Assembly (NCBI RefSeq): GCF_009455625.1
Contig: NZ_QPEQ01000001.1
Location: 1,860,001 to 1,924,000 of the forward strand
Direction: 5' to 3'
Source of the DNA: Paraburkholderia bonniea
GTDB lineage: Bacteria; Pseudomonadota; Gammaproteobacteria; Burkholderiales; Burkholderiaceae
DNA: 64,000 nucleotides
Shown here one piece after another: positions 35,801 to 44,274 of the stretch. The translations under genes were made by a program, and so were the position numbers. Position 1 is the first letter of the stretch. Every line of letters begins with the position of its first letter. A model generated the notes under the pieces. It had not been told where the DNA came from. It made no database searches and saw only the letters and a program-made list of their open reading frames with translations.

Positions 35801-36177
35801 GACGATGCCACCAGGCTAGCGACATTGATCCGGGCACCCGCACCGATCAGCACACCATTAGGGTTGACCACGAACACCCGTCCTGGCGCATTCAGCGCGC
35901 CGAGAATCGAAGTCGGATCAGGTGAGTGCACCCGGTTCAGCACAGCGGACGACGGCAGGGGCTGGGAAAAATTAAGCGTTTCGTTCTTTGCAACATTCAT
36001 GTTGTCCCAGTCGACGATCATCTTGCCGCCCAACTGGTTCACCGTCGTGGTCTCGCCATTCTTGACGATACTGCCCCCGCCGAATGCGATTTTTCCCTCA
36101 CCCACCGCGTGCGCCTGCGAAGCCGCTACCAGTGAAATGGCCAGCGCGAGTGGCCTTAAGATCAATGTATGTTTCAT
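32878..36177 (-). CDS. Second two-partner-secretion exoprotein (TpsA) with coiled-coil C-terminus
   Basis: The 1,099-residue protein has a signal peptide (residues 1-24, ending AHA). The TPS (haemagg_act) secretion domain follows, with NRV at 81-83 and NPNG at 105-108 in VFVVNPNGVLIGAGARINVA. About 850 residues of beta-helix repeats (KAKGDIxLGSV, LxAxxDLxxS) follow. A Pro-rich hinge (PTDDGTTPPPAPVDP, about 967) leads to a ~95-residue Gln/Arg/Glu coiled coil, and the end is a 24-residue Asn/Gly/Tyr-rich tail. It has no CDI toxin tip and no immunity gene, so an adhesin is more likely than an inhibitor. No TpsB gene adjoins it; it might use BcpB (7116) or an unlinked transporter. A terminator follows at 32725. 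Confidence 0.88.
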   Translation of the reverse strand: MKHTLILRPLALAISLVAASQAHAVGEGKIAFGGGSIVKNGETTTVNQLGGKMIVDWDNMNVAKNETLNFSQPLPSSAVLNRVHSPDPTSILGALNAPGRVFVVNPNGVLIGAGARINVASLVASSLDISDDDFKANNLNFRGEGKGVVKNSGTITALDYVALLGGAEVSNDATGRIGAGRGVAMASASDLTLRLGNGMDVKINKGSLNALVKNGGFIGTADGGVKLTAWAIDALTRSVVNNTGTIEATGVSRNANNEIVLNSMGNGSVDIAGKLTATAPDTRQGSTITAKGATINVLDNAELTAARLARTYYGSSYLTGGDIRFDAPDVNLNKAKLAAANLNIIADNVRTGGAEHQPVLSGAGRSTLMTSVRAASDGKNINVGAETKAVADDGLIDAGFVKAVADGKGSLFVRNAKGNLTVDNSALNYGRLSLDSDEGSIAFNSAFQGTSLTASGNNVTQAVGADINADHVELASRGDLAQNANITAKNDAFLSGRTIRQEKGTAVQARQVGLRAGDIQLNGKIKGDLVQLAAGNSVTQSADGVMDAGELRLDGRGANFSLTQGTNNVAGVTADVKALDLAVAGSTQLRRTTTQGSLKVTAADNLTVSDAVDVRENLDLKAGKDLIQQGSLSSYGNTTLDADTIRTSWAPNQYRRNAIAAGGDLTVAARNNIDLDSVYLNGKNTFTADSGSVKIGNLQGESKASTAIKAKGDIALGSVGDRASNFGSLSAQSTDGAIAVGAFKTRGDVALDAKGAVSVGNYSETSGDVSIKSGANVAAQKGISANKLTVAAIGDVVLGNSGGRDIDVTSTGGSVSTPTLWGVNVGLKAKGDINVGRITASGKADLASSEGKTKISFLDAADANVTSAGNVSIDTLRTGRDAVLAAGVDGIDLGSVETGRDLTLKTQGDIRQGRLNSSGRNGVRVGGDLTYDVAQTTKVTGANGQPMYAEVRGKVIDPRVKSDPAPTDDGTTPPPAPVDPAVAFQAALQKARLADAALQRAYEQVNNEQASARERLYQALDVATDEKSYRAAVSRYKQESQDLRTKHAELMRQVQQTRDQAWKEANVLRQQMLASMDNNRGQYGYNGYGNRNGYGYGFM

Positions 36178-36539
36178 GCTTTCCGATTCCCAAATAATCC
36201 GTCCGTTAGTGGACGTTCTGGAGTATCAGAAATGCCCTTTAGTATTGAATATAAGATAAATCCGAAAGCATTTAGGAAGGGAAAATATTTGCAGTGAAAC
36301 TCAATTTTTCCTACATAGAAAATCAATTATTAACGTGAATTTTCTCTGCGTTTTTTATTTGTAGGAAATAATCTGACGGAAATTGAATCAGGGCTTCGCT
36401 CCCCCCCCCTAGACCAATGACCTAATCAAGGCACATATCCGCTGCCCGCGTCATAAAAAAAGAGCCGCTTCACTGAAGCGGCTTTCGAGCATGACCAAGT
36501 CCACCTGACGGCCTAAGCGTGCTCAAGCGGCCTGGCCGC
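36178..36539. other. Promoter region of the TPS exoprotein and end of ybiT transcript
   Basis: AT-rich spacer with no gene. It includes a run of nine C (36401-36409) about 225 bp upstream of the exoprotein ATG, and the ybiT terminator (36454-36483). The AT-rich 36230-36370 stretch is the likely promoter zone for the minus-strand exoprotein, but I cannot place -35/-10 boxes with confidence. Confidence 0.5.
36463..36483 (-). terminator. Rho-independent terminator of ybiT
   Basis: Inverted repeat AGCCGCTT-cactg-AAGCGGCT. On the minus strand it is followed by CTTTTTTT (36454-36462). It lies ~57 bp beyond the ybiT stop. Confidence 0.85.
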
Positions 36540-38132
36540 TTACTGCACTCCCTGGCTCGCCAGAAAATCTTCGTAATTACCACTGAAGTCGTTCAATTTT
36601 CCGTCAGTGCGAACTTCGATAATCCGGTTCGCCAGGCCACTGACAAATTCACGGTCGTGCGAGACAAAAATTAAGGTGCCTTCGTATTTATCGAGCGCGA
36701 TCTGCAAGGATTCGATGGATTCCATATCCATGTGGTTAGTGGGTTCGTCCATCAGCAAAACATTATGGCGGCCCAGCATCAGCTTGCCCCAGATCATCCG
36801 TCCTTTTTCTCCGCCCGACAGCACTTTCACCGATTTGCGGATGTCGTCCGCGTTAAACAGCAAACGGCCCAGCGTGCCACGCACCATCTGCTCGTCATCG
36901 CCTTCCTTGCGGTAAATGTCGATCCAGTCCATCAAGGTCACGTCGTCGGGGAATTCTTCATAGGTGTCCTGCGGCATATAACCGATGTTCGCGTTCTCGG
37001 CCCATTTGACGCTGCCATGGTCGGTCTGCACCGTGCCCAGCAACGAACGCAGCAAGGTCGTCTTGCCCGCGCCGTTTTCACCGATGATCGCAATCCGCTC
37101 GCCGGGCTGCACGCTCAGGCTGAAATCAGAAAACAGCGTGCGCTCGTATTTTTTGGTGATGCGCTCAGCGATTACCGCGATGTTATGCAGCTTCTTTTCG
37201 TATTCGAAACGGATAAACGGATTTTGCCGGGACGAAGGTTTAAATTCTTCGATTTTGATTTTTTCAATTTGCTTGGCGCGGCTGGTTGCCTGACGGGCTT
37301 TCGATTTATTAGCGGAGAAGCGGCGCACGAAATCCTGCAAGTCGGAGATCCGCTCTTTCGCCTTCGCATTCGCATTTTGCTGACGTTCGCGGGCCTGGGT
37401 GCTGGCCAGCATGTAATCGTCGTAATTGCCCGGATAAACCTTGAGCGTGCCGTAATCCATATCGGCCATGTGCGTGCACACCTGGTTCAGAAAATGGCGA
37501 TCGTGGGAAATGATGATCATCGTCGAGTTGTACTGGTTGAGCACGTCTTCCAGCCAGCGAATCGAGTTGATATCCAGGTTGTTGGTCGGCTCGTCGAGCA
37601 GCAGCACATCAGGTTTCGAAAACAGCGCCTGGGCCAGCAAGACACGCAGCTTCCAGCCTGGAGCGACCGCGCTCATCGGGCCGGTATGCAATTCAATTGG
37701 AATGCCAATGCCCAGCAACAGCTCGCCTGCACGCGCTTCGGCGGTATAGCCGTCGTATTCGGCGAACTTCGCTTCGAGTTCGGCCGCGTGCATGTAATCG
37801 TCATCGGTCGCATCAGGGTTGGCGTAGATCGCGTCGCGCTCGGTCATCGCGCCCCACATTTCGGTGTGGCCCATCATCACCACGTCCAGCACACGGATCT
37901 CTTCGTAAGCGAACTGATCCTGGCGCAGCTTGCCGAGACGCACGTTCGGCTCAAGCATCACATTGCCCGCGCTGGGCTCAAGATCGCCACCGAGGATTTT
38001 CATGAAGGTGGACTTGCCGCAGCCGTTCGCGCCGATCAGGCCATAGCGGTTGCCTTCGCCAAATTTGGCCGAGATGTTCTCGAAAAGGGGCTTGGGCCCA
38101 AATTGCATGGTGATGTTGGCGGTAGACAGCAC
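36540..38132 (-). CDS. ybiT: ABC-F family ATPase YbiT
   Basis: The 530-residue cytosolic protein has two ABC domains. Walker A motifs are GANGCGKST (about 35) and GENGAGKTT (about 352). Walker B motifs are [11 protein letters not shown] and [11 protein letters not shown]. The inter-domain linker is highly charged ([25 protein letters not shown]). The first signature is [15 protein letters not shown] instead of LSGG, and the second is LSGGEKGR; both are as in E. coli YbiT, which identifies the subfamily. ABC-F proteins bind the ribosomal E site and rescue or tune translation. The 530 residues equal the usual length. Monocistronic, with its own terminator. Confidence 0.94.
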   Translation of the reverse strand: MLSTANITMQFGPKPLFENISAKFGEGNRYGLIGANGCGKSTFMKILGGDLEPSAGNVMLEPNVRLGKLRQDQFAYEEIRVLDVVMMGHTEMWGAMTERDAIYANPDATDDDYMHAAELEAKFAEYDGYTAEARAGELLLGIGIPIELHTGPMSAVAPGWKLRVLLAQALFSKPDVLLLDEPTNNLDINSIRWLEDVLNQYNSTMIIISHDRHFLNQVCTHMADMDYGTLKVYPGNYDDYMLASTQARERQQNANAKAKERISDLQDFVRRFSANKSKARQATSRAKQIEKIKIEEFKPSSRQNPFIRFEYEKKLHNIAVIAERITKKYERTLFSDFSLSVQPGERIAIIGENGAGKTTLLRSLLGTVQTDHGSVKWAENANIGYMPQDTYEEFPDDVTLMDWIDIYRKEGDDEQMVRGTLGRLLFNADDIRKSVKVLSGGEKGRMIWGKLMLGRHNVLLMDEPTNHMDMESIESLQIALDKYEGTLIFVSHDREFVSGLANRIIEVRTDGKLNDFSGNYEDFLASQGVQ

Positions 38133-38329
38133 GACTTGTCCTTTTGAATAAGTAAGCAGCGATAAACCAGAAGCGAGCGCAAAACGCCAGAAAGCTGGCT
38201 GAAAAACCCGGAAGACTCTAAAAACCCGGCAAACCCGGGCAGGCCCGAAAGATCCTCGAAAGCCCCAATAAGGACAATAAGAACCCAGCAGGGGCCAATA
38301 AGCGGCGAAAAACCGGGCAGTTTAACAGG

Positions 38330-39340
38330 TTATATCCCGTTTTTCCCGTTGTCCGGCCGGCCCCCCTCTGCTGACGGCTGCCGCATCTGCAAGATGTCGA
38401 TGAAGCCGGATAAATCCGCTTGCGCCAAACCCAGCGCGCCCCCAAGCCGCAACAGTTGCTGCACTGTGCTAGCGACTGGCACCGGCGTACCGGTTTCGCC
38501 CGCAGCCGTGGCGAACGCATCCACATCTTTCTGAAACACCTTGAGCGCGCCAATCGCGGGTTGCGGCGCTGAGCCAGGGTGCGTCATGCGTGGCACGAAG
38601 GTTTGCAGCAAGACCGAATCGGCCCAGCCGCCCGCCAGCGCTTCCCCCAGACGTGCCGCATCAAGGCCGCTGCGTTGCGCAAGGCTGATCGCCTCGGCAA
38701 TCGCGGCGAGTGTCGCGGTGACGATGGCCTGGTTGCACAGCTTGGCGGTCTGTCCGGCACCTGCTGGCCCCATTAACGTGACACGTGCTGCATAGGTGCG
38801 CAGCAGCGGCAGCACCTGTTCGAGGTCTGCCGCCGCACCGCCCGCCATCACGGCCAGGGTTCCCGCAGCCGCGCCAGCGACGCCCCCCGACACTGGCGCG
38901 TCGATCCAGCCTACGCCGAAGGCCGCGGCACGCTGCGCCAGCGCCGCCGTCGCACGTGGCGCAATGCTCGAATGATCGACGATCCAGCGCACCCGCGGCC
39001 GGGCAGCGGGTGCATCTGCAACGGCAGATTCAGTTGCAGATTCAGTGACACAAGCGTGACCCGCTACCGCTGGCCAGCCAGCAACCGCAGCCGGGCTCAG
39101 CACGCCAGCCGGGCCAAACACCACCTCTTCCACCGCCTGGGCATCTGCCAGACATAACAGCACCACGTCAACCGCGGCAAACAATGCAGCCGGTGTCGCC
39201 ACCACCTGTGCGCCATCGGCCACCAGCGCCGCTGCCTTGTCTGGTGTCCGGTTCCACACCTGCACCCTATGGCCCGCTTGCAGCACGCGGCGAATCACCG
39301 GTGCCCCCATCAAACCCGAACCACAAAAACCTGCTTCCAC
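38330..39340 (-). CDS. 3-hydroxyisobutyrate dehydrogenase-family NAD(P)-dependent oxidoreductase
   Basis: The 336-residue protein begins, from a GTG start, with the Rossmann motif GFCGSGLMGAPV. It has the family signature IDAPVSGGVAGAAAGTLAVMAGG (catalytic-domain start, with DAPVSGG) and active-site Lys in GAGQTAKLCNQ, plus KVFQKDVDA near the end. The family reduces or oxidises beta-hydroxyacids (tartronate semialdehyde, hydroxyisobutyrate). In a purine/allantoin context, tartronate semialdehyde reductase (GlxR/GarR) is attractive, since glyoxylate is the end product nearby. Length exceeds the usual ~295 because of an insert (AGHACVTESATESAVADAP, about residues 92-110) before VDHSS. It is divergent from the LysR gene at 39547. 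Confidence 0.85.
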   Translation of the reverse strand: MEAGFCGSGLMGAPVIRRVLQAGHRVQVWNRTPDKAAALVADGAQVVATPAALFAAVDVVLLCLADAQAVEEVVFGPAGVLSPAAVAGWPAVAGHACVTESATESAVADAPAARPRVRWIVDHSSIAPRATAALAQRAAAFGVGWIDAPVSGGVAGAAAGTLAVMAGGAAADLEQVLPLLRTYAARVTLMGPAGAGQTAKLCNQAIVTATLAAIAEAISLAQRSGLDAARLGEALAGGWADSVLLQTFVPRMTHPGSAPQPAIGALKVFQKDVDAFATAAGETGTPVPVASTVQQLLRLGGALGLAQADLSGFIDILQMRQPSAEGGRPDNGKNGI

Positions 39341-39546
39341 GCTTTACGCTCCATTTACAAATATTTTCTAAAAACCGGACACACCATTTCGACGCATTTT
39401 TACAGACACATTTACGCCAGGATCTTAAGCCTTAAACCTGTTCCCGCTGCGGGTAAGCCACTCTTGACGACGTTCGATGTCCATATTAAAAGACTGATAC
39501 CCACACGCTGTCGCGTTACACAGAACAGAGATATTCAGGAGAATTC

Positions 39547-40527
39547 ATGAGCCAGCAACGCGAGGCTATCGACACCTACTTAATGCGCGTGTTGCACACG
39601 CTGCTCACCGAAGGCAGTGTCACCCGGACAGCGGTCAAGCTGAACCAGTCCCAGCCCGCGATCAGCGCGGCGCTGCGCCGCCTGCGCGATATCACGGGCG
39701 ACCCGCTTCTGGTGCGGGGCAAAACCGGGATGGTTCCCACTGAATACGGGCTGCGCTTGCTGGAGCCGGTGCAAAACGCCCTTGGTGAAATTGAACGAAT
39801 CAAATACCAGCAGCGCAATTTCAATCCTGCCACCTCGATCCGCACCTTCCGCATCGCCTGCCCTGACTATTTGAATGTGCTGTTTGTGCCAACCGTGGTT
39901 GAGTGTTTTCGCTGTGCGGCACCCAAGGCCAAACTGGAGTTTCATTCGCTCGGCCCTGCGTTCGATTACGAAATGGAGCTGGAAAATGGCAAGCTCGATA
40001 TCGTGATTGGCAACTGGCCCGAACCGCCCGAGCAACTGCATCTGTCCAATCTGTTTGTCGATCAGATCGTCTGCCTGATGAGCACCTCGCATCCGTTCGT
40101 AAAACGTGATGAGCTAACCCTCGATGCCTATCTGCATGCGCCGCATCTGGCACCAACACCTTATTCGGTCGGCCAGCGGGGCGCGATTGATGTGCATCTG
40201 GCGCGCGAGCGGCTCAAGCGCCAGGTGGTCGTCACGCTGCCTTATTTCAATGTCGCGCCCTACGTGCTAATTAAATCCGATTTGATTTTCACCACGACGC
40301 GGCTCTTTGCTGACTACTACGCCCGGTTTCTGCCGTTGACTGTAATGCCCGCACCGATTGATTTCCCACCGATGCAGTACTACCAGCTGTGGCATGAGCG
40401 CGTGCATTACTCCGATGAAGTGCGCTGGCTGCGCGGCTTGATTACCGAGGCCACCAAGACTCTGGTCAGCCGGCCGGTCAGCCCGCGCAGCATCAAACGG
40501 CAACAGCCCGCCGCTGCCACAACCTAA
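39547..40527 (+). CDS. LysR-family transcriptional regulator
   Basis: The 326-residue regulator has an N-terminal winged HTH (GSVTRTAVKLNQSQPAISAALRRLR, about 22-46) and a co-inducer domain of the NodD/NahR-like branch (FRIACPDYLNVLFVPTVVE, about 101-119). The AGGAG ribosome site and MSQQREAID start are clear. It lies between the reductase (divergent) and 8-oxoguanine deaminase (convergent), next to the urate genes. Control of the oxidoreductase and possibly of the purine-degradation cluster is inferred. Confidence 0.9.
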   Translation: MSQQREAIDTYLMRVLHTLLTEGSVTRTAVKLNQSQPAISAALRRLRDITGDPLLVRGKTGMVPTEYGLRLLEPVQNALGEIERIKYQQRNFNPATSIRTFRIACPDYLNVLFVPTVVECFRCAAPKAKLEFHSLGPAFDYEMELENGKLDIVIGNWPEPPEQLHLSNLFVDQIVCLMSTSHPFVKRDELTLDAYLHAPHLAPTPYSVGQRGAIDVHLARERLKRQVVVTLPYFNVAPYVLIKSDLIFTTTRLFADYYARFLPLTVMPAPIDFPPMQYYQLWHERVHYSDEVRWLRGLITEATKTLVSRPVSPRSIKRQQPAAATT

Positions 40528-40536
40528 ATGAGCTTA

Positions 40537-41886
40537 TTAATGAGCCATCTGGTAGAGCGTCGCAGCAAGCTGGTTGTGACGCTCAATCACCGGGCCGAGG
40601 TCAACCGTAGTCAGCCTGCCGTCGCGCACCACCACCTGACCGCCAATCACGCTATACGCCACCTGGGATGGTGCGCAAAACACCAAGGCTGCGAGCGGAT
40701 CGTGTAACGCCCCGGCAAAGAGCGGCTGGCGCAAGTCAAACGCGACGAAATCAGCAGCCATGCCAGGCGCGAGCGCCCCGATATCGTCGCGGTTGAGCAC
40801 CTTTGCCCCCCCTAGCGTGGCAATCTCCAGCGCCTCACGGGCCGTCATCGCATCGGGCCCGAAACCCACCCGCTGCAACAGCAACGCCTGACGCATTTCA
40901 CCCACCATCTGCGCCCCATCGTTCGACGCCGAACCATCCACCCCCAGTCCTACCGGCACACCTGCGAGCCGCATCCGCTGCACCGGGGCGATGCCTGACG
41001 CGAGGCGCATGTTCGAACAGGGGCAATGCGCGACACCGGTCCCGGTGCGGGCAAAGAGCACGATGCCCGCCTCATCGAGCTGCACGCAATGCGCGTGCCA
41101 GACATCCGGCCCAACCCAGCCGAGATCCTGCGCGTATTCAGCGGGGGTCATGCCGAATTTTTCGCGGCTGTAAGCGATATCGTTGACGTTCTCCGCCAGA
41201 TGGGTATGCAGCGATACGCCGTAATGACGTGCCAGCGCGGCGGATTCACGCATTAAATCGCGGCTGACCGAAAACGGCGAGCACGGCGCAACCACCACCC
41301 GCAGCATCGCGTAACGTCCAGCGTCGTGATAGGTCTCGATCAGGCGCTGGGTGTCCTGCAAGATATCGGCCTCACGCTCCACCACCGCATCTGGCGGCAG
41401 CCCGCCCGCTGACTGCCCCACGCTCATGCTGCCGCGGCTAGCGTGAAAACGCATGCCAATCCGGCGCGCCGCCGCGATGCTGTCATCGAGGCGGCTGCCA
41501 TTCGGATAGATATACAAATGATCGCTTGAGGTAGTGCAGCCCGACAGCAACAACTCCGCCATCGCAGTCAGCGTAGACACTTCGATCATTTCCGGCGTGA
41601 GATTCGCCCAGACCTTGTACAGATTCGTCAGCCAACCGAATAGCTCGGCGTTTTGCGCAGCAGGCAGCGCCCGCGTCAGGCTTTGATACATGTGGTGGTG
41701 GGTATTGACGAGCCCAGGAATCACCAGATGCCCGCGCATGTCGAGCACCTCGTCCGCCGTCTGCGGCAATGAGGCTGTCGGCCCGACCGCGACGATGCGG
41801 TTGCCTTCGAGATACAAGCCGCCATCGCGTAATTCGCGGCGCTCGCCGTCCATCGTGACCAGCATGTCGGCGTGTTTGACCAGCAT
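40537..41886 (-). CDS. 8-oxoguanine deaminase (amidohydrolase family)
   Basis: The 449-residue cytosolic metallohydrolase has metal ligands in NTHHHMYQSLTRA (about 60-72), HTHLAEN (about 225), HAHCVQLD (about 262) and VDGSASNDGAQM (about 310). That motif set separates 8-oxoguanine deaminases from guanine deaminase and atrazine chlorohydrolase relatives. It converts 8-oxoguanine to urate, feeding the urate hydroxylase encoded at 42868. Start 41886 (MLVKHADML) is chosen; a longer frame to 42099 adds a low-complexity leader. Divergent from uraH. Confidence 0.85.
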   Translation of the reverse strand: MLVKHADMLVTMDGERRELRDGGLYLEGNRIVAVGPTASLPQTADEVLDMRGHLVIPGLVNTHHHMYQSLTRALPAAQNAELFGWLTNLYKVWANLTPEMIEVSTLTAMAELLLSGCTTSSDHLYIYPNGSRLDDSIAAARRIGMRFHASRGSMSVGQSAGGLPPDAVVEREADILQDTQRLIETYHDAGRYAMLRVVVAPCSPFSVSRDLMRESAALARHYGVSLHTHLAENVNDIAYSREKFGMTPAEYAQDLGWVGPDVWHAHCVQLDEAGIVLFARTGTGVAHCPCSNMRLASGIAPVQRMRLAGVPVGLGVDGSASNDGAQMVGEMRQALLLQRVGFGPDAMTAREALEIATLGGAKVLNRDDIGALAPGMAADFVAFDLRQPLFAGALHDPLAALVFCAPSQVAYSVIGGQVVVRDGRLTTVDLGPVIERHNQLAATLYQMAH

Positions 41887-42416
41887 GGTTTTGCTGCGTT
41901 GTTGCCCGTGTTGCCCGTTCTGCACAATTGCTCCCGTTTTGCTCGTGGCCAGTGTGGCCAAACCGGTTGGCTGCGAGGGCGCTGACGAGCTGCCGTGTCC
42001 CGGCACACTCAGAACCCGCACAGAATTAACCCGGTTACCCAGCGAACCAGCGCCGTCTTCGGGGTGCGTCAGCCAAACCGAAAGCGCGCACGTGCGCACC
42101 TTCTCCGACCAAAATTACGCTGGCAATACGCCCCCAGGTAATGTTCACCTTTGCGCTTTGCATATAGTCGTGCGTCTTCACCGCAGGCTTACAAATAACC
42201 GTCATGTGACCTGGCTTATCTTTTGTATCGCTCGCGCACTGAGGGGTCCATCTTTCTACAATGGCGGCCACGGCACACTGGTTTGCGCTGATTGCCGACG
42301 GACCGCTCACCACTGACGTAGTGCCCCGATCCGCCGCCGCTGGCGCAACCCGCAACGCCGTTCGAACCTCGCAATTCACACAAGACACAAAACACAAGAC
42401 ACAAGGAAAACAGCGA
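41887..42416. other. Divergent promoter region between 8-oxoguanine deaminase and uraH
   Basis: About 530 bp with no convincing gene. It should hold both promoters and the LysR operator(s). The 42130-42260 part is the least GC-rich and the most promoter-like. I cannot assign sites. Confidence 0.4.
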
Positions 42417-42770
42417 ATGGGAAAGCTCACCACCCACGTGCTCGACACGGCAAATGGCCGCCCAGGCGCGGCGCTCAAGATCGAACTCTTCGCGCTTGAC
42501 GGCAACTCACGCCGCTCATTGCTCACCACGCAAACCAATCACGATGGCCGCTGCGACACACCGTTGCTCGAAGGCGCGGCCTTTGTCACGGGCGAATACG
42601 AACTGGTATTTCACGCCGGTGACTATTTCGCCAAACAAGACGCGACGCTGCCCAAGCCGCCGTTTGTCGACCGGGTGGTGCTGCGCTTTGGCGTCGCCGA
42701 CGCCAGCGCGCACTACCACGTGCCATTGCTGGTATCGCCGTGGTCCTACAGCACCTATCGCGGCAGCTAG
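42417..42770 (+). CDS. uraH: 5-hydroxyisourate hydrolase (transthyretin-related)
   Basis: The 117-residue enzyme has the N-terminal THVLDTANGRPG (His ligand of the active site), the internal HAGDYF block and the C-terminal signature YHVPLLVSPWSYSTYRGS (YRGS end). It hydrolyses 5-hydroxyisourate, the PuuD product, to OHCU. Start 42417 (MGKLTTHV) has AAGGAAAA upstream; a longer frame to 42261 is not conserved. It lies 97 bp upstream of puuD and the two are probably co-transcribed. Confidence 0.93.
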   Translation: MGKLTTHVLDTANGRPGAALKIELFALDGNSRRSLLTTQTNHDGRCDTPLLEGAAFVTGEYELVFHAGDYFAKQDATLPKPPFVDRVVLRFGVADASAHYHVPLLVSPWSYSTYRGS

Positions 42771-42867
42771 GCCTCGCCATCAAGGCAACCTCAAGCAGCA
42801 TCAAACAACAGCACACCCCCTGTGCGCACACATCTGACCTATAACAAATGCGAAGTGGAGAAGTTTC

Positions 42868-44061
42868 ATGGAAGGCTTTATCACCGACTGGCTGAATCTG
42901 GCGATCCGCTGGTTTCACGTCATTGCCGCGATTGCATGGATTGGCGAATCGTTTTATTTCGTTGCCCTTGACAACAGCCTGAAGCCGCCACAAGACCCGA
43001 ACCAGAAACGGCGGGGTGTCTTTGGCGAGTTGTGGCACGTGCACGGCGGCGGCTTTTACAACATGCAGAAGTACACGGTAGCCCCGCCCGAAATGCCTGA
43101 CGACCTGCACTGGTCAAAATGGCCGTCCTACACCACCTGGCTGTCGGGTTTCGGCTTGTTCATGGTGCTTTACCTGTTCGCGCCCAACACCTATCTGATC
43201 GACAAAAACGTGCTGGATATGGGCCCCGTGGTGGCCATCGCATCGGCGCTCGGGTTTCTCGCGGCAGGCTGGATCGTCTACGACTCGCTGTGCCGCCTGC
43301 TCGGCAACCGCGACCGGGTGCTGGGGATTTGCGTCGGCATTTATGTGCTGCTGGCCGCCTGGCTCGCATGCCATATTTTCGCGGGCCGCGCGGCGTACCT
43401 GATCATGGGTGCAATGCTCGCCACGATCATGTCGGCCAACGTGTTCTTCGTCATCATTCCAGGCCAGCGCAAGATGGTCGCGGCCATGCTCAAGGGCGAC
43501 GTGCCCAACCCGATCTACGGCAAACGCGGCAAGCAACGCTCGGTGCATAACACTTATTTCACGTTGCCCGTGGTGTTCGCCATGCTGTCGAACCACTACG
43601 CCATGACCTACACCCATCCGTACAACTGGGCGGTGCTGGTCATGATCATGCTGGCCGGCGCGCTGATTCGCCAGTTCTTCGTGATGCGTCATCGCGGCCA
43701 GGTGCTGTGGTATCTGCCGCTAATCGGCATCGCGCTGATGTTTGCGGCACTTGCCTGGACCATGCCCAAACCCGTGGCGCGCGTCGCCCAGGCCCCTGGG
43801 GCAGCGGTCGTGCGCATTGCCGATATCGCACCGGCAATACAGCAGCGCTGCGCTACCTGCCATTCGGCTCATCCAACGATGATGGGCAGCGCACCAGCAG
43901 GCGTGCTGCTCGATACGCCCGATGAAATTTCGAAGCACGCGCAGCAGATTTACCAGCAGTCCGTCGTGCTTAAAGCCATGCCGCTTGGCAACGTCACGCA
44001 AATGACCGACGACGAACGGAAAAAAATCGCGGAGTGGTTCCAGAGCGGTGCAGCCAAATAA
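42868..44061 (+). CDS. puuD: Urate hydroxylase PuuD (membrane, with cytochrome c domain)
   Basis: The 397-residue integral membrane enzyme has eight or so hydrophobic helices over residues 1-300 (DUF989, opening IRWFHVIAAIAWIGESFYFVAL). A C-terminal cytochrome c domain has CATCH (about residues 328-332) and a distal Met (VLKAMPLGN). It oxidises urate to 5-hydroxyisourate and passes electrons through haem to the respiratory chain instead of making peroxide. It is preceded by uraH, whose substrate it makes, and followed by a terminator hairpin. A GTGGAG ribosome site precedes the start. Confidence 0.93.
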   Translation: MEGFITDWLNLAIRWFHVIAAIAWIGESFYFVALDNSLKPPQDPNQKRRGVFGELWHVHGGGFYNMQKYTVAPPEMPDDLHWSKWPSYTTWLSGFGLFMVLYLFAPNTYLIDKNVLDMGPVVAIASALGFLAAGWIVYDSLCRLLGNRDRVLGICVGIYVLLAAWLACHIFAGRAAYLIMGAMLATIMSANVFFVIIPGQRKMVAAMLKGDVPNPIYGKRGKQRSVHNTYFTLPVVFAMLSNHYAMTYTHPYNWAVLVMIMLAGALIRQFFVMRHRGQVLWYLPLIGIALMFAALAWTMPKPVARVAQAPGAAVVRIADIAPAIQQRCATCHSAHPTMMGSAPAGVLLDTPDEISKHAQQIYQQSVVLKAMPLGNVTQMTDDERKKIAEWFQSGAAK

Positions 44062-44116
44062 GCGGCTGTTTTCCACGACCGCGGGATTTGACCCGAAGTC
44101 AACGCGTTAAACGCCA

Positions 44117-44145
44117 GCGGGCTTTCGCCATATGCGAAAGCCCGC
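44117..44145 (+). terminator. Terminator-like hairpin after puuD
   Basis: Perfect 12-bp stem GCGGGCTTTCGC / GCGAAAGCCCGC with a 5-base loop, extended by CCAG/CTGG flanks. It lies 55 bp past the puuD stop. The T-tract is weak on both strands, so it may act as a stabilising 3' end or a bidirectional terminator between puuD and the convergent TPR gene. Confidence 0.65.
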
Positions 44146-44274
44146 CTGGTATTTGTGCTTGTGTTTATGTTTGTACTTACCCGGTGATTTCGCGGCGCTT
44201 CGGCTGCTACGCCCGGTGCATTTGCTCATGTGCGCGGCACAATCAGGATGCTTAAATAAGCATCTATCTCAGCT

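Noticed and set aside
36540..38132. Missing LSGG signature (VAPGWKLR) in the first ABC domain as a novelty
   Set aside because: The same substitution is characteristic of YbiT orthologues.
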